Positions 8,798-17,109 of a DNA stretch of 47,616 nt are shown piece after piece. The stretch is from assembly GCA_021783215.1 (NCBI GenBank), contig JAJXUB010000006.1, positions 1 through 47,616 on the forward strand, written 5' to 3'. Under the pieces are notes generated by a model. It did no database searches and was not told the origin of the DNA. It saw nothing but the letters and a program-made list of their open reading frames with translations. The stretch is from Actinomycetes bacterium. Its GTDB lineage: Bacteria > Actinomycetota > Actinomycetes > Actinomycetales > Dermatophilaceae. The translations under genes were made by a program, and so were the position numbers. How positions within the stretch are numbered: position 1 is the first letter of the stretch; each line of letters opens with the position of its first letter.

Positions 8798-8806
8798 AGT
8801 CTGCCA
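8798..8806 (-). promoter_or_regulatory. TGGCAGAnT element upstream of rplS (shared with rpsP)
   Basis: The minus strand reads TGGCAGACT, 139 nt before the rplS ATG. It matches the element before rpsP at a similar distance, which suggests a common promoter or regulator for the two ribosomal protein operons. Confidence 0.35.
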
Positions 8807-8847
8807 GAGGGCCCCGGCATAGGGAAATCGCCCGGCCCCCCACCACG

Positions 8848-8859
8848 TAGGGTGACCGC
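8848..8859 (+). promoter_or_regulatory. Leaderless-type -10 box for the DUF2889 gene
   Basis: TAGGGT at 8848-8853 is followed by 6 nt and then the GTG start at 8860. This spacing puts the transcription start on or next to the first base of the start codon. There is no purine-rich ribosome site. Confidence 0.6.
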
Positions 8860-9846
8860 GTGGATCGAGGACGCGCACTGCCCGGGCCGACCGCCGGCAC
8901 GCCGGAACGGCTTGCCGGGTCGATGCGGCGGACGACGAGCCTCGACCTGTCCCGCCCACGTGGTCCGGCCGGTCCGGTCGAGGTCGTCGGACGCGGCCGG
9001 GACGTCCGCACCGGCGGGGACGGCAGCGCGACGGTGACGGCGTCCGCGCTCGTCCGGCTCACCGTGAGCCCCGCAGGGCGTGTCACCCGGCTCCGCGCCC
9101 ACCCCCGCTCCCCCGGGCTGGACCATCTCGTCGGACGCAGGGCCGTCGTCGGATGGCGGACCGGCCTGTGGCGGCATCTGCGGGCCGAGCAGGACGCCGG
9201 CACGGTCCTCCACCTCCTCCTCGACGACCTTCCCGGCGGCATGATCATCGGCGGGTTCACCCGCCATGTGGAGGAGGCGGAGCTGGCCCGGTCCGCGCCG
9301 GGACCCGTGAGCGAGCCGGGGCGCCCGCTCGACGTCTGCGCCGGATGGGCGGCCGAGTCGCGCGCCGCCCGTGAGCTGGACCGGACCGGCAGCCCTCCGC
9401 CGCCGGCCACCAGGCCCGCGCCGTCGCTCGTCTCGCCCGAGGACGCGACGGGCTGGCACACCGTCCCGGCGCTGCCTCGCTTCGGGATCGGCCGCCGTCG
9501 GCGGCTGGACGTCGTGCTCGACGGCCCCGACATCCTCGTCGAGGCGATGTTCCGGGACAGCTTCCTCGACGCCGACGGAGGCGAGCAGGTCCTCCACGAG
9601 TACGTCGTCCACGCAACGGTCGACGGGGTCGACGGGACCCTCCGGGAGATTCGGGCAGAGCCGCATGTCCTCCCCCACGAGGAGTGCCCCGTCGCCGCCG
9701 TGTCGGTTCGGGCTCTTCGGGGGGCACCGGTGAGCTCGCTGCGGGACCGCGTCTCGGCGGAGCTCTTCGGCCCGACGACGTGCACGCACCTCAACGACGT
9801 CGTCCGCGGCCTCGCCGACGTGCCGGCGCTGGTCGGCATACCGTGA
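8860..9846 (+). CDS. DUF2889 domain protein
   Basis: 328 residues. The family signatures are [12 protein letters not shown] near residue 22, [22 protein letters not shown] in the C-terminal half, [12 protein letters not shown], and [15 protein letters not shown] close to the end. DUF2889 has no established function; the conserved His, Asp and Cys pattern suggests an enzyme or metal site, but that is inference. The start is the GTG at 8860, placed by its -10 box; an ATG at 8923 (MRRTTS) is an alternative and would fit the family start. The last bases overlap the -10 box of the next gene. No signal peptide is seen. Confidence 0.75.
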   Translation: MDRGRALPGPTAGTPERLAGSMRRTTSLDLSRPRGPAGPVEVVGRGRDVRTGGDGSATVTASALVRLTVSPAGRVTRLRAHPRSPGLDHLVGRRAVVGWRTGLWRHLRAEQDAGTVLHLLLDDLPGGMIIGGFTRHVEEAELARSAPGPVSEPGRPLDVCAGWAAESRAARELDRTGSPPPPATRPAPSLVSPEDATGWHTVPALPRFGIGRRRRLDVVLDGPDILVEAMFRDSFLDADGGEQVLHEYVVHATVDGVDGTLREIRAEPHVLPHEECPVAAVSVRALRGAPVSSLRDRVSAELFGPTTCTHLNDVVRGLADVPALVGIP

Positions 9847-9850
9847 GAGG
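9839..9850 (+). promoter_or_regulatory. Leaderless-type -10 box for the FetB-like gene
   Basis: TACCGT at 9839-9844 overlaps the last codons of the DUF2889 gene (its TGA is 9844-9846). Six nt separate it from the GTG at 9851. Confidence 0.55.
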
Positions 9851-10609
9851 GTGACCGTCAACCCGGGCTGGTCCGTCGCCCTCGCCCTGCTCATCCTCAT
9901 GGCGGTCTCCGTCGGCGCGTATACCGTCGGCCGGCTGCCCAACATCGGGCAGACCGTCCTCGCCGGGACCCGCGCCATCCTCCAGCTGAGCCTCGCCGCC
10001 CTCGTCATCGCCGCCGTCATCACGCACCTGTGGGCCTCGATCCTGTTGGTGTGCCTCATGTTCGCGATCGCCGTGGGGACGACGACGCGTCGGGTCGACG
10101 CCCGGGCGTCGTGGCCCTGGGTGGCGCTGGCGATGGCCTGCGGGCTTCTGCCCGTGCTCGTCGTCGTCGTCGCGACGCGGACCGTCCCGCTCACCGGCAT
10201 CGCCGTCGTGCCCATCGCCGGGATCCTCATCGGGAACACGATGAACGCCCACACGCTCGTCGGGCGCCGGACGTTCGCCGCCCTCCGCGAGGAGAGGGGA
10301 CAGCTCGAGGCGGGCCTGTCGATCGGGCTGCCGCGGCCGCTCGCCATCGCCGAGGTCATCCATCGGCGCGTACCCGAGGCCCTCATCCCGGGGCTTGACC
10401 AGGTGCGCACCGCCGGTGTCGTCACGCTTCCGGGGGCGTTCATCGGTGTCATGCTCGGAGGAGGGACGCCGGCGCAGGCTGCTGCCGCCCAGCTCCTCGT
10501 CCTCTTCGGCGTCATGTCGGCCCAGACCGTGACGGCCGTCGTCGGCGAACGCCTCATCTGCGCCGGGCGGCTCCTGCCGGCCGACCTCGTCGTGTCGCTG
10601 CCGCACTGA
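9851..10609 (+). CDS. FetB/YbbM-family (UPF0014) membrane protein
   Basis: 252 residues with about six to seven hydrophobic segments. It matches the UPF0014 family: VGRLPNIGQTVLAGTRAILQLS near the N-terminus, IAGILIGNTMNAHTLVGRRT in the middle, and LPGAFIGVMLGGGTPAQAAAAQ and VMSAQTVTAVV near the C-terminus. In E. coli FetB is the permease of an ABC exporter that relieves iron and peroxide stress, with FetA as ATPase. No FetA-like ATPase gene is adjacent here; it may be elsewhere, or the protein may act differently. It follows the DUF2889 gene by 4 nt but seems to have its own leaderless promoter. Confidence 0.82.
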   Translation: MTVNPGWSVALALLILMAVSVGAYTVGRLPNIGQTVLAGTRAILQLSLAALVIAAVITHLWASILLVCLMFAIAVGTTTRRVDARASWPWVALAMACGLLPVLVVVVATRTVPLTGIAVVPIAGILIGNTMNAHTLVGRRTFAALREERGQLEAGLSIGLPRPLAIAEVIHRRVPEALIPGLDQVRTAGVVTLPGAFIGVMLGGGTPAQAAAAQLLVLFGVMSAQTVTAVVGERLICAGRLLPADLVVSLPH

Positions 10610-10651
10610 CGCGACGGACCACGGGGAGTTCCGCCGAGTCGGATGTCGCCG

Positions 10652-11860
10652 TCAGGGCCTGCGTTTGACGGCTGAGACGATCTCGGAGCGAGGGCCCGCC
10701 GTCTCGTCGGCCCCGCCCCGGACGACGCGATAGCCGGCCTTCCGAAGGATCCGCTGGTGCCGGGGCGTCAGCGTCGCGGTGTCGAGCCAGAACGACGTCA
10801 CCCGCTCCGGCGCCAACGACTCGGCGAACGCGAGAAGGTCACGACCGAGGCCGCGCCCCTCGAGGTCCGGCGCCACGATGAGCCGGCCAGTCTCCCAGGC
10901 GGTCTCGTCGCCGGGGCGGACCCGGCCACGGACCGAGGCGACGAGGCGCCCTCCGGAACGGACGGCATACGTATGCCACTGCTCGAGCGAGCTCGCGAGC
11001 GAGGCGACGCTCTCCCGCAGTGGCGGCAACGCCGTCGTGCCGGCGCGCTCGGCCTCGGGAAGCCAGCAGGCGCGGGTGAGGACGAGGAGCTCCGGGACGT
11101 CGGCGGGGGTGGCCGGCGAGACGAGGAGGTCGCCGAGCCCCGTCGTCGCCAGGCTCGGGTGCAGCAGGTCGGGCCGGCGAGCGGCCGTCCGCGCGCGCCG
11201 CTGGCCCAGGCGCCAGGCGGCGATCGCCGCGTGGTCGCCGGACAGCAGGACCGAGGGCACCTCACGTGGCACCCCGCCGTCGTGCCAGACGGCCGGCTTG
11301 GTGTAGACGGGGTACTCCAGGAGGCCGTCCTCGTGGGACTCCTCGACGAGGGAGTCGGCGTTGCCGATGACCCCGGGCAGCAGCCGCGCGACGGCCTCGA
11401 CGATGACAAGGACGGCGGCCTCGCCGCCGTTGATGACGTAGTCCCCGAGGCTGACGAGGGTCACCGGCATCCGCTCCCGCGCGTGGTCGTAGACGCGCTC
11501 GTCGATCCCCTCGTAGCGCCCGCACGCGAAGGCCAGCCACGGCTCGCCGGCCAGCGACCGGGCCATCGCCTCGGTGAACGGCACCCCCGCGGGGCTGGGG
11601 ATCATGAGGTGGGGGACCGCTCCGGCCGGTCCGGACCGGCGTATGGCGTCGAGGGACTCGGCCCACGGCTCGGGCTTCATGACCATGCCGGCGCCGCCGC
11701 CGTACGGGGTGTCGTCCACGGTCCGGTGCCGGTCGTGGGCGTGGTCCCGCAGGTCGTGGATGCGGATGTCGAGGAGCCCGCCCCGACGCGCCTGGCCGAT
11801 GAGCGACTGCTCGAGCGGGGCAAGGTAGCCAGGGAAGATCGTCACGACGTCGAGGCGCAC
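10652..11860 (-). CDS. trmD: tRNA (guanine37-N1)-methyltransferase TrmD fused to a C-terminal GNAT acetyltransferase domain
   Basis: 402 residues, far longer than the usual 230-270 for TrmD. Residues 1-235 are a complete Trm[14 protein letters not shown] at the start, [12 protein letters not shown] at 49-60, the SAM-binding trefoil knot [16 protein letters not shown] at 135-150, and the tRNA-recognition part [16 protein letters not shown] at 205-220. Residues about 245-400 form a GNAT domain with motif [19 protein letters not shown] (326-343) and a late [13 protein letters not shown]. TrmD makes m1G37 next to the anticodon and prevents frameshifts. What the GNAT half acetylates is unknown. 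No stop or frameshift separates the halves. It lies 3 nt after rimM. Confidence 0.9.
   Translation of the reverse strand: MRLDVVTIFPGYLAPLEQSLIGQARRGGLLDIRIHDLRDHAHDRHRTVDDTPYGGGAGMVMKPEPWAESLDAIRRSGPAGAVPHLMIPSPAGVPFTEAMARSLAGEPWLAFACGRYEGIDERVYDHARERMPVTLVSLGDYVINGGEAAVLVIVEAVARLLPGVIGNADSLVEESHEDGLLEYPVYTKPAVWHDGGVPREVPSVLLSGDHAAIAAWRLGQRRARTAARRPDLLHPSLATTGLGDLLVSPATPADVPELLVLTRACWLPEAERAGTTALPPLRESVASLASSLEQWHTYAVRSGGRLVASVRGRVRPGDETAWETGRLIVAPDLEGRGLGRDLLAFAESLAPERVTSFWLDTATLTPRHQRILRKAGYRVVRGGADETAGPRSEIVSAVKRRP
10964..10977. repeat. Palindromic pair of the over-represented CGGCATAC word
   Basis: GGCATACGTATGCC is a perfect 14-bp palindrome inside the GNAT half of trmD, formed by two inverted copies of the short word that recurs about 30 times in this window (for example 4451-4457 inverted, 6311-6317, 14234-14240, 16903-16909, 30385-30391, 42892-42898, 44165-44171). 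Confidence 0.7.
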
Positions 11861-11863
11861 CGC

Positions 11864-12403
11864 TCAGCCCTCCCGGCCGAGGTCGAGCAGCCCCGGCGGG
11901 GCGTCGATGACGACCCGGCCACCGTCGACGTCGACCTCGGGGACGAGAGCCTCGACGAACGGCACGAGGGCGACGTGCCCGTCGAGGAGCCGGACGCGGA
12001 GGCGGTCCTGAGCGGTGCCCGTGTCGAGGCCCGTCACCACCCCGAGCCGTGCGCCGGCACGGTCGTATGCGGTCAGTCCGGCGAGGTCCCGCTCGTACCA
12101 GACGTTCTCGTCGCCGTCACTGTCCTGCTCGGCGAGAAGGAGCGTGCCTCTCAGCGTCTCGGCGCCGGTCCGGTCGACGACCTCGTCGAACGTGAGCAGC
12201 CAGGCGTTCGTATGAGGTCGCGCCGCGACGACGGTGAGACGGGCGGGGACCGCCGCGCCCACGGGTGCGTCGGTGGCGAAGACGGCGCCGGCCGCGAACC
12301 GGGTCGCCGGGTCGTCCGTATGCGCCTGGACGGTGACCTCGCCGTGGATCCCGTGCGGCTTGCCGATGCGGGCGACGACGGCCCGTCCGCGGTCGCCCAT
12401 CAT
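11864..12403 (-). CDS. rimM: 16S rRNA processing protein RimM
   Basis: 179 residues, with an N-terminal RimM beta-barrel (VVARIGKPHGIHGEVTVQAHTDDP at 9-32) and a C-terminal PRC barrel (about 100-175, with VWYERDLAGLTAYDR and VPFVEALVPEVD). It binds S19 and helps maturation of the 30S head. It sits between khpA (86-nt gap) and trmD (3-nt gap). Two consecutive ATG codons could start it, and the upstream one was taken. No strong ribosome site is visible. Confidence 0.95.
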   Translation of the reverse strand: MMGDRGRAVVARIGKPHGIHGEVTVQAHTDDPATRFAAGAVFATDAPVGAAVPARLTVVAARPHTNAWLLTFDEVVDRTGAETLRGTLLLAEQDSDGDENVWYERDLAGLTAYDRAGARLGVVTGLDTGTAQDRLRVRLLDGHVALVPFVEALVPEVDVDGGRVVIDAPPGLLDLGREG

Positions 12404-12489
12404 GGGGTGGGCCCGATCATGTGCTCACGGTAGGCGAGTGAGGGCGGCAGCGCTGCCCGTGCGCCGCATGGGAACCGCCGGGGTTGGCG

Positions 12490-12735
12490 TCAGCGGGCGC
12501 GGTCGGTGTCGACGATGTCGACCCGGACGCTCTTGCCGCCGGCGAGGGCGGAGATGACGGTCCGCAGGGCGCTCGCCGTCCGACCGGAGCGACCGATGAC
12601 GCGGCCGAGATCCTCCGGGTGGACCCGGACCTCGAGGAGGTCACCGCCACGACGCATCGACTTCTCCCGGACGACGACGTCGTCCTTGTGGTCGACGATG
12701 GACGTCACCAGGTGCTCGAGCGCCTCGTCGAGCAT
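12490..12735 (-). CDS. khpA: KH-domain RNA-binding protein (KhpA-type)
   Basis: 81 residues. A single KH domain with the GxxG loop in VIGRSGRTASALRTVISA, preceded by LLEVRVHPEDLG. This small protein is always between rpsP and rimM in actinobacteria and Firmicutes, where it binds many RNAs. It starts 3 nt after the rpsP stop, so it is translated from the rpsP-khpA-rimM-trmD mRNA. Confidence 0.93.
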   Translation of the reverse strand: MLDEALEHLVTSIVDHKDDVVVREKSMRRGGDLLEVRVHPEDLGRVIGRSGRTASALRTVISALAGGKSVRVDIVDTDRAR

Positions 12736-12738
12736 GGC

Positions 12739-13245
12739 TCAGGCCTCGGCCGGCGCGGCCGGAACGGCCGTGGCCTCGGCGGGATCGGCCGTGGCGTCGG
12801 CGGGAGCGGCCGGAGCCTGCGTGGCGGCGTCGGCGGGAGCCTCGGCCTTCTTCGCGGGACGCTTCTTCGGCGTCGTCGCACCCGAGGGGTCCTCGGCGGA
12901 CTTGCCGGCGGCGGAGAGGGCGGCGTCGTAGAGCTCGCGCTTGGACTTCTTGGGCTCGGCGAGCCTGAGGGTCCCCTCGGCGCCAGGTTCGCCCGTGAAG
13001 GTCTGCCAGTCACCGGTGACCTTCAGCAGCGCGAGGACGGCCTCGGTCGGCTGGGCGCCGTTCCTCAGCCAGTACTGGACGCGTTCGCGGTCGATCTGGA
13101 TGAGCGAGGGTTCCTCGGTCGGGTGGTACTTCCCGATCTCGTCGATGGCCCGGCCGTCCCGCTTGGTGCGGGAGTCCATGACGACGACGCGGTAGAAGGG
13201 GGCGCGGATCTTGCCCATCCGCTTGAGGCGAATCTTGACGGCCAC
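12739..13245 (-). CDS. rpsP: 30S ribosomal protein S16 with long Ala/Pro tail
   Basis: 168 residues. Residues 1-80 are S16: [19 protein letters not shown], then [19 protein letters not shown]. The GTG start at 13245 gives the canonical N-terminus; the frame is open upstream but not S16-like. After residue 80 a linker carries KPKKSKR-like basic runs and then about 50 residues made almost only of Ala, Pro, Glu, Asp and Thr with repeated PAD/PAE units. Such tails occur in actinobacterial S16 and are probably disordered. It starts the rpsP-khpA-rimM-trmD operon. Confidence 0.95.
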   Translation of the reverse strand: MAVKIRLKRMGKIRAPFYRVVVMDSRTKRDGRAIDEIGKYHPTEEPSLIQIDRERVQYWLRNGAQPTEAVLALLKVTGDWQTFTGEPGAEGTLRLAEPKKSKRELYDAALSAAGKSAEDPSGATTPKKRPAKKAEAPADAATQAPAAPADATADPAEATAVPAAPAEA

Positions 13246-13372
13246 GGTCGGTGGTCTCCGTTTCGTGTCGTGAGGCGCGGCGAGACCGAACGAGGACCAC
13301 TCGGGGTGCCGTGACTCGGGGGTAGGCCCGCGCCGTGGACCGAGGGTCGACCGCGCGACGAGTACAGCGGGC

Positions 13373-13381
13373 ATTCTGCCA
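13373..13381 (-). promoter_or_regulatory. TGGCAGAnT element upstream of rpsP (shared with rplS)
   Basis: The minus strand reads TGGCAGAAT here, 128 nt before the rpsP start; the same word TGGCAGACT lies 139 nt before rplS (8798-8806). CAGAAT and CAGACT could serve as A2/T6-type -10 boxes. No -35 consensus is evident. Confidence 0.35.
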
Positions 13382-13411
13382 TCCGCGGGCGCGTTCGAGC
13401 GAATCGCCGGT

Positions 13412-14299
13412 TCAGCCGTAGGCCGCCCGCACCTGAAGGGCGGTCCTCGTCACGCTCGCGTCGTCGAGGAGGCCGGAGGCCTCGACGAGGATCACGCGGC
13501 CCGGGTCGAAGCCCGCGGCCCGGAGCCGCCCGCGGACCTCCACACTGACGTGGGCGTCCGCGACGACGACGACGGCACCGACGGCGGAGCCGGCGAGCAG
13601 CGTCCAGGCGGTCTCGCCGACGAGGCGGGTGTCGAGGACCGGAACCGCGAGCTCGGCGGCCAGGCGCACCGCGGCACCCTCCGGCGCTGCGGGGCCGGCG
13701 CGGAGGACGACGGCCATCGGCGGGTGGCCGCGCAGACGGTATGGCGGCGCCGGCCAGTCCGTCGCGACGGCCGCGTACCGGTCGTGGTCCTGCCAGGCCC
13801 GCGCCCCGTCACGTCCACCGTTGATCCACAGGTAGTCCGGCGACCAGCCCTCGTGGACGAAGCCGAGCCGGCGGAGCACGGCGGCCGAGCGGATGTTCAC
13901 CGGTTGGACGTTGGCCTCCAGGCGGTGCAGCCCGAGGCCGCCGGGAAGCGGCGCGAAGCACGCGTCGACGACGAGGCGCAGGCCCTCGGTGAACAGCCCG
14001 CGGCCGGCATACGGGTCGTAGGACTCGTAGCCGATCGTCGCCCCCTGGTAGGCGCCCCGGACGATCGTGCTGACGTTGACGCGCCCGACGATGCCCTCGG
14101 CTGGTCCGGGGTCGAGGGCGCGGATGAGGAAGATCCGGTAGGCCGCTCCCTGCCGCTGCATGGCCGCGCCGAGCCCGTCGGGGTCGGGGACGGCGAAGCG
14201 CGACAGGCGAGGCGCGGAACGGCGGACGGCGTCGGCATACGACGCGAGGTCGGCGTCCGTCGGCGGACCGACGGCGACGGGGGCGGCCGGTCCGGGCAC
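13412..14299 (-). CDS. RimJ/RimL-type GNAT acetyltransferase with an unidentified C-terminal domain
   Basis: 295 residues from a GTG at 14299, which lies one base after the TGA of the amidohydrolase gene. The frame is open much further upstream but there only shadows that gene. Residues about 10-190 resemble ribosomal-protein acetyltransferases (RimJ): [20 protein letters not shown], the CoA-binding part [15 protein letters not shown], and [22 protein letters not shown] split across the end. About 100 further residues form an alpha/beta-looking module ([11 protein letters not shown]-like strands with an LVEASG turn) that I cannot assign. Substrate unknown; an N-terminal Ser/Ala of a ribosomal protein is a guess from the family. 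Confidence 0.8.
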   Translation of the reverse strand: MPGPAAPVAVGPPTDADLASYADAVRRSAPRLSRFAVPDPDGLGAAMQRQGAAYRIFLIRALDPGPAEGIVGRVNVSTIVRGAYQGATIGYESYDPYAGRGLFTEGLRLVVDACFAPLPGGLGLHRLEANVQPVNIRSAAVLRRLGFVHEGWSPDYLWINGGRDGARAWQDHDRYAAVATDWPAPPYRLRGHPPMAVVLRAGPAAPEGAAVRLAAELAVPVLDTRLVGETAWTLLAGSAVGAVVVVADAHVSVEVRGRLRAAGFDPGRVILVEASGLLDDASVTRTALQVRAAYG

Positions 14300-14300
14300 G

Positions 14301-15383
14301 TCAGTAGGACACCCCGCGGAGGACGACGGCCGTCGGCGCGGCGACGGCTGCGACGTCTGTCCGCGGATCGGCAGGGAGCACGACGAGGTCGGCATCCGCG
14401 CCCTCGTCCAACCCCGGCGTGCCGAGCCAGGCTCGCGCCCCCCACGTCGCCGCGTCGAGAACGGCGAGTGGCGGCAGCCCCGCCGCGACGAGCTCGGCGC
14501 ACTCCTGGGCGACGAGCCCGTGCGGGAGCGACCCACCGGCGTCGGTCCCGAGGTAGATGGGCACGCCCGCCTCGTATGCCGACCGGATCGTCGTGTACCG
14601 GCGTTCGTGGAGGGCGAGCATCCGGCGGTGGTAGGCCGGGTAGCGCTCCTCGGCGGGTGCGGCGATCTGTGGGAACGTCGCGATGTTGACCAGCGTCGGG
14701 ACGATGGCGATGCCCTTCGTCGCGAAGGCGTCGATGGTGTCGGGCAGGAGGCCCGTCGCATGCTCCACGCAGTCCGAGCCCGCGGCGGCGAAGTCGACGA
14801 GCGAGGCCTCGCCGAAGCAGTGCGCGGTCGTCCTCGCGCCCTCCTCATGGGCCGCGGCGATGGCCTCGGCGAGGACGTCGGCGGGCCAGCACGGCTCGAG
14901 ATCGCCCGACGTACGGTCGATCCAGTCACCGACGAGCTTGACCCAGCCGCCGCCGCGGCGCGCCTCCTGGCGGACGGTCGCGACGAGGTCCTCCGGCTCG
15001 ACCTCCCAGGCGAAGTTGCGGATGTAGCGCCGGGTCCGGGCGATGTGCCGACCGGCACGGACGACCTTGGGCAGGTCGGGGCGCTCGTCGATCCACCGCG
15101 TGTCGCCCGGCTGGCCGGCGTCCCGGATCAGCAGCGTCCCGTGGTCCCGGTCGCTCGTCGCCTGGTCCTCGGCGACCTGGCGCGTGACGGCGCCGTGGGG
15201 GCCCAGCCCGACGTGGCAGTGCGCGTCGACGAGGCCGGGCAGGACCCAGCCGTCGATCCGCTGGCTGTCGTGGTCACCGGCGGGGGCGGCATACGTGATC
15301 CGCCCGTCGATGACCCATGCCTCGTCGCGGACGTCCTCCGGCCCCACCAGGACCGGTCCCGTCAGGTGCAGCACCGTCGCCAT
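14301..15383 (-). CDS. Amidohydrolase family metalloenzyme
   Basis: 360 residues. All metal-site residues of the subtype with a bridging lysine are visible: His55 and His57 (DAHCH), Lys149 (WVKLVGD), His188 (TTAHCFGE), His208 (CVEHATG) and Asp281 (YLGTDAGGS). This is the imidazolonepropionase/prolidase-like branch, which cleaves cyclic amides, dipeptides or related bonds; the substrate cannot be named. M. tuberculosis has an amidohydrolase (Rv2913c) between rpsP and ffh at the same place. A TAGGGT -10 box lies 7 nt before the ATG, so the mRNA is probably leaderless. The RimJ-like gene follows after one base. Confidence 0.85.
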   Translation of the reverse strand: MATVLHLTGPVLVGPEDVRDEAWVIDGRITYAAPAGDHDSQRIDGWVLPGLVDAHCHVGLGPHGAVTRQVAEDQATSDRDHGTLLIRDAGQPGDTRWIDERPDLPKVVRAGRHIARTRRYIRNFAWEVEPEDLVATVRQEARRGGGWVKLVGDWIDRTSGDLEPCWPADVLAEAIAAAHEEGARTTAHCFGEASLVDFAAAGSDCVEHATGLLPDTIDAFATKGIAIVPTLVNIATFPQIAAPAEERYPAYHRRMLALHERRYTTIRSAYEAGVPIYLGTDAGGSLPHGLVAQECAELVAAGLPPLAVLDAATWGARAWLGTPGLDEGADADLVVLPADPRTDVAAVAAPTAVVLRGVSY

Positions 15384-15396
15384 GGCACCGACCCTA
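15384..15396 (-). promoter_or_regulatory. Leaderless-type -10 box for the amidohydrolase gene
   Basis: TAGGGT on the minus strand (15396 down to 15391), 7 nt before the ATG at 15383. Confidence 0.6.
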
Positions 15397-15419
15397 GTGG
15401 GCCGGTCGTGCCGGTCGCC

Positions 15420-16259
15420 TCAGCGGTGGCCGAGGGTGTAGCGCACGCCCTGGGTGAGGATGGTGGCCCCGTCCGGTCCGGCTCTCGCCGCAAGGATCTC
15501 CTCGGCCGTGGCGAGCACTCCGGGGCGCTCGTCGTCGGGCACCGCGTCCCACATGGCCCGCTGGCCCGTGCCCATGCTCCACCGCCGCCAGTCCTGCACG
15601 CCATGGAAGGTGACGGGAAGGTCGACGGTCACCGTCCGCGCGTCGGCTGCTCCCGCCTCCTCGAGCATCGCCTCCATGGCGCCGTCGGACGCGAACGGGT
15701 TGTCGGCCGGGGCGACCTTGGGGTCGCGCAGCCCGGGAGGAGCCCAGGCACTCAGCAGGCCGGTCAGCTCGCCGAACGCCGTCTCCGCCGGACCGAACGT
15801 GGACAGGCCGATCCGGCCGCCCGGCGCCAGGAGCTCGACCCAGGCCCGCACGGCCTCCCGGGGGCGGTCGACGAAGAACAGCACGAGCGAGGACGCGACG
15901 ATGTCGTAGGCGCCGCGCGGAAGGTCGAGGCGCGCGGCGTCCTGCTGGACGACGACGGCGGCGTGCCCCCGGCAGGACAGGAGGCTGCGGGTGTGGGTCA
16001 CCATCTCGCCGCTGAGGTCGACGGCGGTCAGCGATCCGGTCGGCAGGACGGCCTCGGCCAGCGGCAGGGACGCCGCGCCCCGTCCGCAGCCGATGTCGAG
16101 TGCCCGCTCGCCGGGGCGGGGCGCGAGGCACCGGACGAGGCCCGTCGCGATGGGCTCGAAGAAGGGGACTCCCGACTGGTCGTAGTCCGCCGCCAGCGCG
16201 TCGAACATCGCGCCGATCCGGCCGGTCGGCACCGCCGCGTGAGTGGGGCTGTCGCTCAT
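15420..16259 (-). CDS. Class I SAM-dependent methyltransferase
   Basis: 279 residues from ATG 16259. An open frame continues upstream but overlaps the alpha/beta hydrolase gene and is not similar to it. Motif I ALDIGCGRGAASLPLAE is at 53-69, the acidic loop TAVDLSGEMV follows, then DIVASSLVLFFVDRP and the post-motif LLAPGGRIGLSTFG. This is a Methyltransf_11/25-type small-molecule methyltransferase of UbiE/Coq5 style; the acceptor is unknown. A CACACT box 6 nt before the ATG could be a weak -10. It sits between the amidohydrolase and the hydrolase, all on one strand. Confidence 0.8.
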   Translation of the reverse strand: MSDSPTHAAVPTGRIGAMFDALAADYDQSGVPFFEPIATGLVRCLAPRPGERALDIGCGRGAASLPLAEAVLPTGSLTAVDLSGEMVTHTRSLLSCRGHAAVVVQQDAARLDLPRGAYDIVASSLVLFFVDRPREAVRAWVELLAPGGRIGLSTFGPAETAFGELTGLLSAWAPPGLRDPKVAPADNPFASDGAMEAMLEEAGAADARTVTVDLPVTFHGVQDWRRWSMGTGQRAMWDAVPDDERPGVLATAEEILAARAGPDGATILTQGVRYTLGHR

Positions 16260-16296
16260 CTCGACAGTGTGCCCGGGCGCGACCCGAAGGGACAGG

Positions 16297-17109
16297 TCAG
16301 GCGGGGTCGGCCACGAACCGGCGCAGCGCGCCGACGACGACCTCGGGCGCGTCGGTGTGGACCCAGTGGCCGGCACCCTTGACGGTGACCTGGCGCGCCG
16401 CGGGGAACAGCGCGCGCATCGCCTGCGCGTCCTCCGGCTGCACGTACCGGGACTGCGCCCCGACGAGCCACAGGACGGGTCCCTCGTAGGCCGGCGCCTG
16501 CGCCGCCTCGGCCGGCCACGCCGCGATCCGGGAACCCGTCCCACGGGCGGCGTCGCCGGCGATGAGGTCGAGGTTGGCCTGCCACCGCCACGTCTGCCCG
16601 TCCCGTCGCAGGTTCTGCAGAAGGAACGCCTTGACGGCGGCGTCGGGCTCGTCGAACCGCGCCTCGGCGTCGGCACGGGAGGTCAGCTGCGCCAGTGGCA
16701 GCGAGCGCATCTCGTCGATGTAGCCCTCGAACCGCTCGAGGCTCCGGTAGCTCTTCGGCGCGATGTCGACGACGGCGAGGCGTTCGACGAGCCCGGGCTG
16801 GGTCAGGGCGAGAACCATCGCCACCTTGCCCCCGAGAGAGTGGCCGACGACGGTCCACCGCTCCGCGGGCGCGGCGGACCGCAGCGTGGTGGCCACGGCG
16901 TCGGCATACGAGGAGAAGGAGAACTCGCGCGACCACGGGGACCGGCCGTGGTCGGGCAGGTCGACGAGGAGGCACCGGGCGTCCCCGCCGCTGTCACCGG
17001 CCACACCCTTGGCGATCTGGAGCCAGTTACGCCCCTGGCCGAAGAGGCCGTGCAGGAAGGCGACCCGCGGCCCGGCACGCCCGACCTCGTGCGTATGCAG
17101 CACGCTCAC
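16297..17109 (-). CDS. Alpha/beta hydrolase (YbfF-like esterase)
   Basis: 270 residues. The oxyanion-hole region FLHGLFGQGRNW (18-29), the nucleophile Ser91 in GHSLGG and His248 in GAGHWVH fit the alpha/beta-hydrolase fold; VDLPDHGRS is typical of the YbfF branch of thioesterases/esterases. The substrate is not predictable. Its ATG overlaps the ffh stop as ATGA, so it is translationally coupled to ffh although the functions look unrelated. Confidence 0.85.
   Translation of the reverse strand: MSVLHTHEVGRAGPRVAFLHGLFGQGRNWLQIAKGVAGDSGGDARCLLVDLPDHGRSPWSREFSFSSYADAVATTLRSAAPAERWTVVGHSLGGKVAMVLALTQPGLVERLAVVDIAPKSYRSLERFEGYIDEMRSLPLAQLTSRADAEARFDEPDAAVKAFLLQNLRRDGQTWRWQANLDLIAGDAARGTGSRIAAWPAEAAQAPAYEGPVLWLVGAQSRYVQPEDAQAMRALFPAARQVTVKGAGHWVHTDAPEVVVGALRRFVADPA

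Noticed and set aside
8660-8959. 100-codon upstream extension of rplS
   Set aside because: It does not look like L19, overlaps the divergent DUF2889 promoter and start, and the shorter start has a ribosome site and the family length.
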